Source: an uncultured Alistipes sp. (lineage in GTDB: Bacteria; Bacteroidota; Bacteroidia; Bacteroidales; Rikenellaceae). From it: DNA of 64,000 nucleotides. Below, one piece after another: positions 1 through 7,816 of this stretch. A program made the position numbers and the translations under genes. The stretch spans positions 62,001 to 126,000 of the forward strand of contig CAJMKE010000001.1 of the NCBI GenBank assembly GCA_905213895.1, given 5' to 3'. How positions within the stretch are numbered: position 1 is the stretch's first letter; every line of letters starts with the position of its first letter. Below the pieces are notes generated by a model. It did no database searches. It saw only the letters and a list, made by a program, of their open reading frames with translations, and had not been told where the DNA came from.

Positions 1-191
1 AGGAGGGCAAGATGATGACTCCCGAGCAGGTCGCCAAAATCGTCGCGAAGGGCATCGCCAAGCGCAAGCGTCTGTGCCTTATGGAGATTGAGGGCCGTGC
101 GACGCATTTCGTTAAGAAATTCGCCCCTGCGTTCCTCGACAAGATGTTCTATCTCGTCATGTCGCGTGAACCCGATTCGCCGTTCAAGTAA
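1..191 (+). CDS. SDR-family oxidoreductase, C-terminal fragment
   Basis: Only the last ~62 codons are inside the window, in the frame that starts at base 3 and ends at TAA 189-191. The peptide has a TPEQVAK..GI..RKR stretch and ends with REPDSPFK. This matches the C-terminal tail of short-chain dehydrogenase/reductase proteins common in Bacteroidales, as I remember them. The catalytic YxxxK and the Rossmann motif lie outside the window, so substrate cannot be judged. The gene converges on prs and shares a hairpin terminator with it. The family call rests on the tail alone. Confidence 0.55.
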   Translation, partial: EGKMMTPEQVAKIVAKGIAKRKRLCLMEIEGRATHFVKKFAPAFLDKMFYLVMSREPDSPFK

Positions 192-199
192 TGCTGATT

Positions 200-226
200 T
201 TAAGGACCTTAAAGTCCTTAAAGACC
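200..226. repeat. Intergenic 9-bp repeat array R1 (TTAANGWCN x3)
   Basis: Three contiguous units, TTAAGGACC, TTAAAGTCC and TTAAAGACC, start 8 bases after the stop codon of the SDR gene and end before the shared terminator. The consensus TTAANGWCN is its own reverse complement when rotated, so the array has the same consensus on both strands. Six more such arrays occur in this window. Confidence 0.85.
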
Positions 227-234
227 TTGATGAT

Positions 235-269
235 AAAAAAAAGCCGCCCGAAATCTTCGGACGGCTTTT
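235..269 (-). terminator. Rho-independent terminator of prs (bidirectional)
   Basis: A 12-bp stem (AAGCCGYCCGAA and its complement, with one G-U pair on the minus strand) with a 3-base loop is followed by eight U residues on the minus strand. A shorter T-rich stretch follows on the plus strand, so it can serve both the SDR gene and prs. Confidence 0.8.
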
Positions 270-290
270 GCTTTTTGCGGAGAACCGTTT

Positions 291-1232
291 TTAGTGGAAG
301 AAAATCGACGAAATCTCCCTGTAATTGTGTACGCGCTCGATAACCTCGGCGAAGATGTCGGCACAACTAAGGACAGTGAACTTGTGCAAATCCTTCTCCG
401 GATTGAGCGGAATGGTATCGGAAACTATCACTTCGGTGAGCGCGCTGTCGTTGATGCGCTCGTATGCCGCACCCGAAAGCACCGGATGCGTAATCGCTGC
501 GCGAACGCTCTTGGCACCTTTCTCCATCAGCATGTTAGCCGCCATGCATATCGTACCTGCCGTATCTATCATGTCGTCTACGATAAGGATGTTGCGTCCC
601 TCGACCTCGCCGATAGCGGTCATGCTGCCTACGAAATTGGGTTTGGAACGCTCCTTGTGCGAGATGATAATCGGCGTGCCGAGCAGTTTGGCGTAAGTTC
701 CCGCGCGCTTGGCACCTCCCATGTCGGGAGCGGCGATGGAGAGGTTGTCGATGTTCAGGCTCTGGATGTAAGGAACGAACATTCCGCTTGCGTAGAGTGC
801 GTCCACCGGAATGTCGAAGAATCCCTGAATCTGGTCGGCGTGCAGGTCCATTGTCATTATGCGGTCGGCACCTGCGGCAATCAGCATGTTAGCCACGAGT
901 TTCGACGTTATAGGTACGCGCGGACGGTCTTTGCGGTCCTGACGCGCCCATCCGAAATACGGAATCACGGCGATGACCTTGTATGCCGAGGCACGGCGTG
1001 CGGCGTCTATCATCATCAGCAGTTCCATAAGGTTGTCCGCTTTCGGGAATGTGGACTGGATGATGAATACCGTACAACCGCGAATCGATTCGTTGTAACG
1101 CGGCTGGAACTCTCCGTCACTGAATTCCAGACATTCGCATTCGCCGAGAGTAGTGCCGTAGGCTGCTACGATTTTTTCGGCGAGATAGCGGGAGTTGCGT
1201 CCCGTGAAAAACTTGATTTTGTGGATAGCCAT
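291..1232 (-). CDS. prs: Ribose-phosphate pyrophosphokinase
   Basis: Makes phosphoribosyl pyrophosphate (PRPP) from ribose 5-phosphate and ATP in the cytoplasm, feeding purine, pyrimidine, histidine, tryptophan and NAD synthesis. At 313 aa it is the usual bacterial length. Visible family marks are SDGEFQPR near residue 38, the PYFGWARQDRK catalytic flexible-loop region, the MDLHADQIQGFF metal/ATP site, and the PRPP loop ILIVDDMIDTAGT. The start ATG precedes IKFFTGRNS, the normal N-terminus. Its promoter side at 1233-1313 holds a TATCTTCG element (1264-1271), a one-base variant of the Bacteroidota -7 box. It converges with an SDR gene. Identification is secure. Confidence 0.97.
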   Translation of the reverse strand: MAIHKIKFFTGRNSRYLAEKIVAAYGTTLGECECLEFSDGEFQPRYNESIRGCTVFIIQSTFPKADNLMELLMMIDAARRASAYKVIAVIPYFGWARQDRKDRPRVPITSKLVANMLIAAGADRIMTMDLHADQIQGFFDIPVDALYASGMFVPYIQSLNIDNLSIAAPDMGGAKRAGTYAKLLGTPIIISHKERSKPNFVGSMTAIGEVEGRNILIVDDMIDTAGTICMAANMLMEKGAKSVRAAITHPVLSGAAYERINDSALTEVIVSDTIPLNPEKDLHKFTVLSCADIFAEVIERVHNYREISSIFFH

Positions 1233-1263
1233 AATATTTGGATTATGAGTTTTATTCGCGCTG

Positions 1264-1271
1264 CGAAGATA
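1264..1271 (-). promoter_or_regulatory. Probable -7 element of prs
   Basis: TATCTTCG on the minus strand, 31 bases upstream of the prs ATG, differs from TAnnTTTG at one base. No -33 TTTG at the textbook spacing was found. Confidence 0.45.
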
Positions 1272-1313
1272 ACGATTATGTTCCTAAAACGGTTCGGGTA
1301 ATTAAATTATTTT

Positions 1314-1487
1314 AGTTAATTATATGCAACTTTATATTGAACTTATTATAACAAGTCATTCCGAGGAGAACCACAGGTTCGACGTGGGAATCTACCATTG
1401 TGTAATATCGGGTATCCATAAATAATTCGTATGCTATGCCTTGAAATGACGTTGTTATAATTAGTGTAAAGCCGTATATAGTTGCCT
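1314..1487. mobile_element. MITE-like element, copy 1 (174 bp)
   Basis: A non-coding 174-bp element with imperfect terminal inverted repeats. The left end reads AGTTAATTATATGCAAC and the right end, on the opposite strand, AGGCAACTATATACGGC. Further in, 1346-1360 and 1445-1460 are a second near-perfect inverted pair (TTATAACAAGTCATT against TTATAACAACGTCATT). TATTTT occurs immediately outside both ends (1308-1313 and 1488-1493), a likely target-site duplication. The right end overlaps the first base of the engB stop triplet (1487-1489). It carries no ORF, so any movement would need a transposase in trans. The ends match copy 2 at 21379-21579. Confidence 0.7.
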
Positions 1488-2074
1488 TATTTTAATATTT
1501 TCTCTATAAAGTCGATTATTTCCTCCCGCCCGACAGCATTCTGGCTCGACGAAACGAACATCGGAGGCAACTCTTCCCATTGCTCCGACAGGACTTTCGT
1601 GTATGCCGCGACGCTGCGCTGCGCCTGGGTTTTCGACAACTTGTCGCATTTGGTGAATATTATTCCGAACGGCACTCCGTGCATTCCCAGCAGTTCGATG
1701 AATTCGAGGTCGATGCGCTGCGGTTCGAGCCGCGAATCGACCAGCACGAACAGAAAGTGCATCTTCTCGCACTTGAAAACGTAGTCGGTTATGATTTTCG
1801 AGAAACCGCTCCGCAGGCTTTTCGACGTGCGGGCATAGCCGTAACCGGGCAAATCGACCAGATACCACTCCCCGTCTATCAGAAAGTGATTGATAAGCCG
1901 TGTCTTGCCCGGTGTTCCGGATACTTTCGCCAATCCCTTGTGTCCGGTCAGCATGTTTATGAGCGACGATTTGCCCACGTTGCTACGTCCGATGAACGCG
2001 ATGTCTTTCAATCCGTCCTTTGGAACCTGCCCGATACGCTCGGAACTGCACTTGAATTCCGCCTTCGAAATCAT
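1487..2074 (-). CDS. engB: Ribosome biogenesis GTPase EngB (YihA/YsxC)
   Basis: Small GTPase needed for assembly of the large ribosomal subunit and, in model bacteria, essential. The 195-aa protein has every G motif in order: GRSNVGKSS (residues 29-37), TPGKTR for switch I, DLPGYGYA for switch II, TKCDK for guanine specificity, and an SS near the end. The ATG lies 4 bases after the alpha-galactosidase stop, so it is probably co-transcribed. Its TAA stop sits exactly at the edge of the MITE-like element at 1314-1487, and the last codons may have been altered by that insertion, although the length is normal. Confidence 0.95.
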   Translation of the reverse strand: MISKAEFKCSSERIGQVPKDGLKDIAFIGRSNVGKSSLINMLTGHKGLAKVSGTPGKTRLINHFLIDGEWYLVDLPGYGYARTSKSLRSGFSKIITDYVFKCEKMHFLFVLVDSRLEPQRIDLEFIELLGMHGVPFGIIFTKCDKLSKTQAQRSVAAYTKVLSEQWEELPPMFVSSSQNAVGREEIIDFIEKILK

Positions 2075-2078
2075 TCCT

Positions 2079-4310
2079 TTATTGCGCGATAAGTTCTATT
2101 ATGTGGCTGCGGTAATCGTTCATGTCGCGTATGTCGTTGTACGGCGTGCGGCGGCTGCTTCCCGCGGCGAGTTCGCGAATCACGATACCCTCCTCCATCA
2201 GGAAACGACCGCTGACGATTTTCCCGTCGATGTAAATCGGCTTGCCCTCGACCTCCGGCGCAACCTCGCGGATAAGGTATTTGCGTTCAGGGTCCAGACC
2301 CTGCAATTTGATAATCTTGTCCGGCATGTGGCGGAAATATGTCATGCGGTATACGAACGCTACGGCGCGGTCTTTCTTGTCGTTTACGTACATCAGCGAT
2401 GCGTAGTCGCGTTCGCCGTCATACGGCGACACGAGTTTGTAGAGGTCTCCCTGCTGGATTACCGGACGCAGACGCTTGTATTCGGCAATCGCACGTTTGG
2501 CGTATGCCTGCTCCGCTTCGGTGAGTTCCGCCGGCACCATCTCCATTCCCAGACGGCACATCGATGCCACGTCGAAACGGAACTTGACCGGTACGCGACG
2601 CTGCGTGTACTTGTTCTGCGTCGAACATACGTGCGCCGCGAGAATGTTGGCAGGGTAGAAGTCGAGCGCGCCCCACTGGATGTAGATTCGGTGCAGAGCG
2701 TCGGTCTGGTCGCTCGTCCATACCTCTTGGAAATACGGCAGGTAACCGTAATTCAGACGGTATCCGCCCGAAGCGCACAACTGAATCACGAGATTCGGAT
2801 ATGCCGCCCGCACCCGTTTCAGTATCGACTGCAATGCGAGTTGGTGTTCGACATAGAGATTGGACTGCCTGCTTTTCGGCAGATAGAGCGACGAAGCGTT
2901 GTACATGCACATGTTGTGGTCCCATTTGATGTACTTTATCTCCGGATTCTCCTTCATCAGATTATCGACTATTCCGAATACGAAATCCTGCACCTCCGGA
3001 TTTGTCAAATCGAGCAGCAACTGCGTCTTTCCGCGACCGTAAGTCGGTTCGAAAGCGTCGTGGCGCAACACCCAGTCCGGATGCTTGTCGTAGGTCTCGC
3101 TGAACTTGTTCACCATCTCCGGCTCTATCCAGATTCCGAATTTCAGGTTCTTGCTCTTGGCGTAAGCGACCAGACTGCCGATTCCCTCCGGCAGTTTCGC
3201 CTTGCAGACCTGCCAGTCGCCCAAGCCGCCCTTGTCGCTGTTGTCGCGCACGTACTTGTTGCCGAACCAGCCGTCGTCCATGACGAACATTTCGCCGCCC
3301 AGTTGCGAGAAATCGTTCATCATGTCGTTCATGTTGGTCTGCGTGATGTCCTGACGCACGCCCTCCCACGAGTTGAGCAGTATGTCGCGCTCTTTCGTGC
3401 CGTCGAGAACCTGATGATGACGCGCCCAGTAATGGAGATTTCGCGTCGCTTTGCCCTTGCCCTCGGTGCTGTACGTGAATATCATCTCCGGCGTGGCGAG
3501 CGTCTTCTTGGCGTCGAGCGTAAAGTCCGCTCCCGTAGGGTTGATACCCGCGAAAATCATTATCGGACGACCGCTGATGCGGTTGTTCACGAACTCGATA
3601 TGGAAATTTCCCGTCCATGCGAGCGTTCCGGCAATCACATTGCCCTCGGTTTCGCTTATCTTGCCGTCCGTGCCGAGCATGAACGATGCGTTGTTGTGTA
3701 CCGACGAGCGTCCGCCATCCTGCGTTGAGATAATCTTGATTCCCTCGGCGAGCGGCTCGATGTTCTCGTGATTCTCGTTGCCGTGGTCGCCATCGAGGTG
3801 CAGCAGCCAGCAGTCCTGCGACTTCACGGGCAGTGCCGCCGACATGTACTTTTGGAGCGAAATCGGCTTTTTACCTTCGTTCACGTACTCCGCCCAGAAT
3901 TTCATTATGTCGCAATCCTTGAAGGCGTCGTAATGGAGTTTGAGTACGAACGGATGCGCCTTGTCTTTCAGCGTAACCGTCAGCCGGTTCATCGCCGAAT
4001 CCTCGCTCTGCTCGACATTCTCCACAACGAGATTGGTCGCGTTGTCGCCGTCCGCATGCTTGACGAGACATGCGTGAGGTTCCGAACAGTGCGTACCGAA
4101 TGCACGGAATGCCTGCGTCTTCATCGAACGGTGCGACGAGAACACGTCGTCGAGCGAAGCCTTCGTTCCGTAGTAGCGGAAGTAGAGCGGTTCGCCCTTG
4201 TCTGCCGTCAGTACGAGTGTCGTATTCGGCGTGGATAGCGTGTAGTTCTTGCTCCATCCGCTCGCCGTGGCGGCGAGCAGGAGCATAATTACCAGTGAAA
4301 ATCTTTTCAT
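2079..4310 (-). CDS. Secreted GH36-type alpha-galactosidase
   Basis: Hydrolyses terminal alpha-1,6-galactosyl units from sugars such as melibiose and raffinose, probably in the periplasm. The 743-aa product starts with a signal peptide (residues 1-20, ending near SGWS). A GH36 beta-sandwich is followed by the barrel with DDGWFGNK. The nucleophile is D464 in YIKWDHNM and the likely acid/base is D534 in WTSDQTDA. The stretch between them reads CASGGYRLNYG where many GH36 enzymes have a GGGRxD pattern, so this may be a subfamily variant. It sits 37 bases downstream of glmS and 4 bases upstream of engB, an unusual company for a glycan gene. Exact substrate is inferred from the family. Confidence 0.88.
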   Translation of the reverse strand: MKRFSLVIMLLLAATASGWSKNYTLSTPNTTLVLTADKGEPLYFRYYGTKASLDDVFSSHRSMKTQAFRAFGTHCSEPHACLVKHADGDNATNLVVENVEQSEDSAMNRLTVTLKDKAHPFVLKLHYDAFKDCDIMKFWAEYVNEGKKPISLQKYMSAALPVKSQDCWLLHLDGDHGNENHENIEPLAEGIKIISTQDGGRSSVHNNASFMLGTDGKISETEGNVIAGTLAWTGNFHIEFVNNRISGRPIMIFAGINPTGADFTLDAKKTLATPEMIFTYSTEGKGKATRNLHYWARHHQVLDGTKERDILLNSWEGVRQDITQTNMNDMMNDFSQLGGEMFVMDDGWFGNKYVRDNSDKGGLGDWQVCKAKLPEGIGSLVAYAKSKNLKFGIWIEPEMVNKFSETYDKHPDWVLRHDAFEPTYGRGKTQLLLDLTNPEVQDFVFGIVDNLMKENPEIKYIKWDHNMCMYNASSLYLPKSRQSNLYVEHQLALQSILKRVRAAYPNLVIQLCASGGYRLNYGYLPYFQEVWTSDQTDALHRIYIQWGALDFYPANILAAHVCSTQNKYTQRRVPVKFRFDVASMCRLGMEMVPAELTEAEQAYAKRAIAEYKRLRPVIQQGDLYKLVSPYDGERDYASLMYVNDKKDRAVAFVYRMTYFRHMPDKIIKLQGLDPERKYLIREVAPEVEGKPIYIDGKIVSGRFLMEEGIVIRELAAGSSRRTPYNDIRDMNDYRSHIIELIAQ

Positions 4311-4347
4311 AAGGTTATAGGTTTTAAAGTTTGTTGGATTGTCTGTT

Positions 4348-6195
4348 CTATTCGACGGTTACCGATTTCGCCAGATTTCGCGGCTGGTCTACGTTGCGAC
4401 CCTTGTTCACCGCGATGTAGTAGGCGAGCAACTGCAACGGAATCGAGGTGAGCAGCGGCGTGAGACACTCCGAAATCTCCGGAACCTCGATGATGTAGTC
4501 GGCGATTTTGGAAACTATGTCGTCGCCCTCGGTAACGATTGCGAGTACTCGACCGTTGCGCGCCTTTACCTGCTGGATGTTGCTTACGGTCTTCTCGTAA
4601 ACGTTATCCTTGATGGCGATTACGACCGTCGGCATTTCGTTGTCTATCAACGCAATCGTACCGTGTTTCATCTCGGCGGCAGGGTAGCCTTCGGCATGGA
4701 TGTAGGAGATTTCCTTCAATTTGAGTGCGCCCTCCAATGCCGCAGGATAGTTGTATCCGCGACCGAGATAGAGGAAGTTGTGTGCGTAGGTGAAGATTTT
4801 CGCCAAATCCTTGATTTGTCCGTCCATCCTGAATATCTCCTTGATGAGTTTCGGCACGCGGCGGATGTCCGAAGCGACCTTCTCGACCGTTTCGTCCGAT
4901 ACTGTACCCTTCATCTGACCGACGAGAATAGCGAGCATCGCCAGCACGGTTACCTGACCGGTGAACGCCTTGGTCGAAGCCACGCCGATTTCGGGTCCCA
5001 CGTGGATGTAGCATCCCGAATGCGTCGCGCGCGGAATCGACGAGCCTATCACGTTGCAGATGCCGAATACGAATGCGCCTTTCGCCTTGGCGAGTTCGAG
5101 CGCGGCGAGCGTATCGGCGGTCTCGCCCGACTGCGACAGCGCGATAAGCACGTCCTTGTCGGTTACGACAGGGTTGCGGTAGCGGAATTCGCTCGCATAT
5201 TCGACCTCCACCGGAATGCGGCAGAAATCCTCTATGAGATGCTTTCCGATAAGTCCTGCGTGCCACGACGTACCGCATGCCACGATGATTATGCGCTGGG
5301 CGTTGAGGAACTTGTCCTTGTGCTCGATTACTCCCGACAGCGTTACCTTCTTGCCGTTGCTGCTGATTCGCCCGCTGATGCAGTCTGCCAGAGTCTTCGG
5401 CTGCTCGAAAATCTCTTTGAGCATGAAGTGCGGATAGCCGCCCTTTTCGAGTTCGTCGATGCTCATCTTCAACTCGGTGATGTTGATGCTCGATTCGCCC
5501 TTGCCCTTGATGTCGAATACGTGGAGCGGCTCTCCGCGGTTGATTACCGCTATTTCGCCGTCGTTGAGGTATACGACCTTGTTGGTGTATTCGATAATCG
5601 GGGTCGCGTCCGATGCGAGGAAGTATTCGTCCTCGCCCACGCCTATTACGAGCGGCGAAGACTGGCGGGCGGCGATAATCTGGTTCGGATTGTTCTTGTC
5701 GATTACCGCAATCGCGTATGCGCCGACTATCTGCTTCGTTGCCTCTTTCACCGCATCGAAGAGCGAACATTTGTTCAGGTCGCGTATGTATTCGATGAGT
5801 TGCACGATTACCTCCGTGTCGGTTTCGCTGACGAACTTGTAACCGTGTTTGAGCAGAGCCACTTTCAGTACGTTGTAGTTCTCTATCGTTCCGTTGTGGA
5901 CGAGAGCGAGGTTTTTCGACTGCGAATAGTGAGGATGGGCGTTGATGTCGTTCGGCTCGCCGTGGGTTGCCCAGCGGGTGTGGGCGATTCCGATGTTGCC
6001 GCTCAAATCCTTGCTCTGGGCGAAGTGTTCGAGAGCCTCGACCTTGCCTTTCGCCTTATAGATGTTCAGGTCGCCCGCGTCGCTTATCATAGCCACACCC
6101 GACGAATCATAGCCTCGGTATTCGAGACGGTGAAGTCCCTTGACAAGGATTGAATAAGCGTTTTGTTTTCCGATATATCCTACAATTCCGCACAT
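4348..6195 (-). CDS. glmS: Glutamine-fructose-6-phosphate aminotransferase (isomerizing)
   Basis: Makes glucosamine 6-phosphate from fructose 6-phosphate and glutamine, the entry step to peptidoglycan and lipid A amino sugars. At 615 aa it is standard. The N-terminal glutaminase domain opens with MCGIVGYIG, whose Cys2 becomes the nucleophile after Met removal. HTRWATHG and HNGTIENY follow. Two sugar isomerase (SIS) domains carry SQSGETADT and the C-terminal PRNLAKSVTVE signature. A TATATTTG box at 6280-6287 gives a leader of about 80 bases. I looked for a glmS ribozyme there and saw none, which agrees with the taxon. Confidence 0.97.
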   Translation of the reverse strand: MCGIVGYIGKQNAYSILVKGLHRLEYRGYDSSGVAMISDAGDLNIYKAKGKVEALEHFAQSKDLSGNIGIAHTRWATHGEPNDINAHPHYSQSKNLALVHNGTIENYNVLKVALLKHGYKFVSETDTEVIVQLIEYIRDLNKCSLFDAVKEATKQIVGAYAIAVIDKNNPNQIIAARQSSPLVIGVGEDEYFLASDATPIIEYTNKVVYLNDGEIAVINRGEPLHVFDIKGKGESSINITELKMSIDELEKGGYPHFMLKEIFEQPKTLADCISGRISSNGKKVTLSGVIEHKDKFLNAQRIIIVACGTSWHAGLIGKHLIEDFCRIPVEVEYASEFRYRNPVVTDKDVLIALSQSGETADTLAALELAKAKGAFVFGICNVIGSSIPRATHSGCYIHVGPEIGVASTKAFTGQVTVLAMLAILVGQMKGTVSDETVEKVASDIRRVPKLIKEIFRMDGQIKDLAKIFTYAHNFLYLGRGYNYPAALEGALKLKEISYIHAEGYPAAEMKHGTIALIDNEMPTVVIAIKDNVYEKTVSNIQQVKARNGRVLAIVTEGDDIVSKIADYIIEVPEISECLTPLLTSIPLQLLAYYIAVNKGRNVDQPRNLAKSVTVE

Positions 6196-6279
6196 AAGAT
6201 AATGTTTTTTAATTAATAGTTAGTTTGTTAATTTGTGATTTGGTCGATTTCGGTATTTCCCAAGTTCCGAATAATCGCA

Positions 6280-6287
6280 CAAATATA
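6280..6287 (-). promoter_or_regulatory. -7 element of glmS (TATATTTG)
   Basis: TATATTTG on the minus strand matches the Bacteroidota -7 consensus TAnnTTTG. A TTTG lies 22 bases further upstream (6310-6313), slightly beyond the usual 19-21 spacing. Confidence 0.6.
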
Positions 6288-6329
6288 GTAATTACTATAT
6301 AAAAAATAGCAAATACCGAGTAAAAAGCG

Positions 6330-6337
6330 TACCTTTG
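6330..6337 (+). promoter_or_regulatory. -7 element of the MazG-like gene (TACCTTTG)
   Basis: A perfect TAnnTTTG match 35 bases upstream of the ATG at 6373, in the divergent region shared with glmS. Confidence 0.6.
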
Positions 6338-6372
6338 CGCCGAATGGGAAAACAACAAACAGTCTCTGAAAT

Positions 6373-6771
6373 ATGAAAAAAGAGTGGAATGATGTCCGCG
6401 AATTTCACGAGAAATTCGGACATCCGGTTGCGCCGCAGCCGGTTATGATTGCCAAGAAACGTGCTTTGAGCCGTGCGAAGTGGATGAACGAGGAGGTTGC
6501 CGAGTTTCTGATTGCGGACGATATCTACGAACAGGCGGATGCCATGATAGATTTGATGTATTTCGCTCTCGGCACGCTCGTCGAAATGGGGCTCGAAGCC
6601 GACGAACTGTTCGACATCGTGCAGAAGGCGAACATGGCGAAACTGTGGCCCGACGGCAAACCGCACTACAACCCGAAAGACAACAAGGTAATCAAGCCGG
6701 AGGGCTGGGAGGACCCTGCGCCGAAAATCAAGGCTTATATAGATTCCGTCATAGAGAGCAAAAAGAGATAG
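6373..6771 (+). CDS. MazG-like (PRA-PH superfamily) nucleotide pyrophosphohydrolase
   Basis: A 132-aa all-alpha protein related to phosphoribosyl-ATP pyrophosphohydrolase/MazG enzymes, which split nucleoside triphosphates to monophosphate and pyrophosphate. Metal-binding acidic pairs are visible in KWMNEEVAEFL and EQADAMIDLMYFALG, with the EExxE...ExxD spacing typical of the fold. A conserved tail WPDGKPHYN..DNKVIKPEGW is shared by a small subfamily I recall from Bacteroidales and Firmicutes. The start follows a TACCTTTG promoter box. The next gene begins 3 bases after its stop, so they are likely co-transcribed. Substrate is unknown; a housekeeping or salvage role is an inference. Confidence 0.75.
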   Translation: MKKEWNDVREFHEKFGHPVAPQPVMIAKKRALSRAKWMNEEVAEFLIADDIYEQADAMIDLMYFALGTLVEMGLEADELFDIVQKANMAKLWPDGKPHYNPKDNKVIKPEGWEDPAPKIKAYIDSVIESKKR

Positions 6772-6774
6772 ACG

Positions 6775-7728
6775 ATGCTTCTGCTTTTCGAATATGTCGT
6801 CGTCGCTGCGCTTGTCGTATATCTCTCCATCAAGGCGTCCGAATATATTGACATGCTCGACAAGACGACCGATTTGTCGGGCGCGTTCCTCGGCGGAGTG
6901 CTGCTTTCCGCCGTTACTTCGCTGCCCGAACTCTTTACGAGCATATCGGCGACGGTGCTGCTGAACAAGCCGAGCCTCTGCATAGGCAATATTCTCGGCA
7001 GCAACCTCTTCAATGTCGCTATTCTGGCTCTGCTCGGTATCGTGGCTATTCGCGGTTTCCGCAGAGCAACCGTTGCGAAAGGCAACATAGCCGTTACGTG
7101 TTTCGTGCTGCTGATATACGGAACGCTGGTACTCAACTGGTTCAATATCCTCGATTTCGAGATTGCGACGCTGAATGTCGTAACGTTCGTTATCGTCGCT
7201 CTGTATCTGTTCGGTGTCCGATACCTTGCGGGCGACAACGGGGATAAGTGCGATTGCGATGATAAAGCCATCGGACTTACGACCAGGCAGATTGCCGTCC
7301 GTTTCGCGGCGGTGAGCGTCGGCATAATATCGCTCAGCATTCTGATGACATATATTACCGACGACATAGCGGTCGAATACAATATCGGAATGGGACTTGC
7401 CGGCGCGATATTCCTCGGCGTCGCCACGTCGCTTCCCGAAGTTTCGTCCACAATCGCTCTGTTCAGGATGAAAAACTACAATGTGGCTGTGGGCAACATC
7501 ATCGGCAGCAACCTTTTCAATTTCGTGGTGCTGTGCATCGCCGACCTGCTCTGTTTCAGGGGCAATGTCTACGACTATTCCGACCCGAAAGTGGAGAATC
7601 TGCTCGTATTCGGCTGCGTCGCGACGTTGGCTATGCTGCCCGCCCTGCGCTCGAAGAACTGTGCTGTAAAGGTCGTCTGCCTCGCTGCCGTCGTGGCATG
7701 CTATGCCGCTTTTCTGCTTGTCGATTAG
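6775..7728 (+). CDS. Sodium/calcium antiporter family protein
   Basis: Inner-membrane exchanger of the Ca2+:cation antiporter family (YrbG-like), probably exporting Ca2+ in exchange for Na+ or H+. The 317-aa protein has about ten hydrophobic segments in two halves. Each half has the alpha-repeat signature: TSLPE (48-52) with GNILGSNLFN (71-80), and ATSLPE (217-222) with GNIIGSNLFN (240-249). The second-half repeat is inverted in topology, as in the family. A short cytoplasmic loop rich in D and C (DNGDKCDCDDK, residues 154-164) lies between the halves and could bind metal. It follows the MazG-like gene by 3 bases. Confidence 0.9.
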   Translation: MLLLFEYVVVAALVVYLSIKASEYIDMLDKTTDLSGAFLGGVLLSAVTSLPELFTSISATVLLNKPSLCIGNILGSNLFNVAILALLGIVAIRGFRRATVAKGNIAVTCFVLLIYGTLVLNWFNILDFEIATLNVVTFVIVALYLFGVRYLAGDNGDKCDCDDKAIGLTTRQIAVRFAAVSVGIISLSILMTYITDDIAVEYNIGMGLAGAIFLGVATSLPEVSSTIALFRMKNYNVAVGNIIGSNLFNFVVLCIADLLCFRGNVYDYSDPKVENLLVFGCVATLAMLPALRSKNCAVKVVCLAAVVACYAAFLLVD

Positions 7729-7780
7729 CCGTAAGCCGAAAAATGTTGCGAATTGCAATGGCGGTTTGTACTAAAATGAC

Positions 7781-7788
7781 TATTTTTG
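7781..7788 (+). promoter_or_regulatory. -7 element of the HU-like gene (TATTTTTG)
   Basis: Matches TAnnTTTG, 28 bases upstream of the ATG at 7817. It starts the transcript of the HU-like/sigma-54/lptE/secG group. Confidence 0.55.
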
Positions 7789-7816
7789 CGTAATAGTTAT
7801 AGTTATCGAGATTGTT

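Noticed and set aside
200..226. CRISPR array interpretation of the 9-bp repeats
   Set aside because: Units are 9 bp, contiguous and without spacers, and no cas genes are in the window.
294..6153. Long open frames antisense to prs, the alpha-galactosidase and glmS (294-1301, 1890-3728, 4339-6153, all plus strand)
   Set aside because: They are mirror frames of GC-rich genes with recognisable proteins on the other strand; their translations are Arg/His/Val-rich and show no family motif or signal sequence.
6196..6279. glmS ribozyme in the glmS leader
   Set aside because: The leader is short and AT-rich with no double-pseudoknot pattern; that ribozyme is known mainly from Firmicutes.
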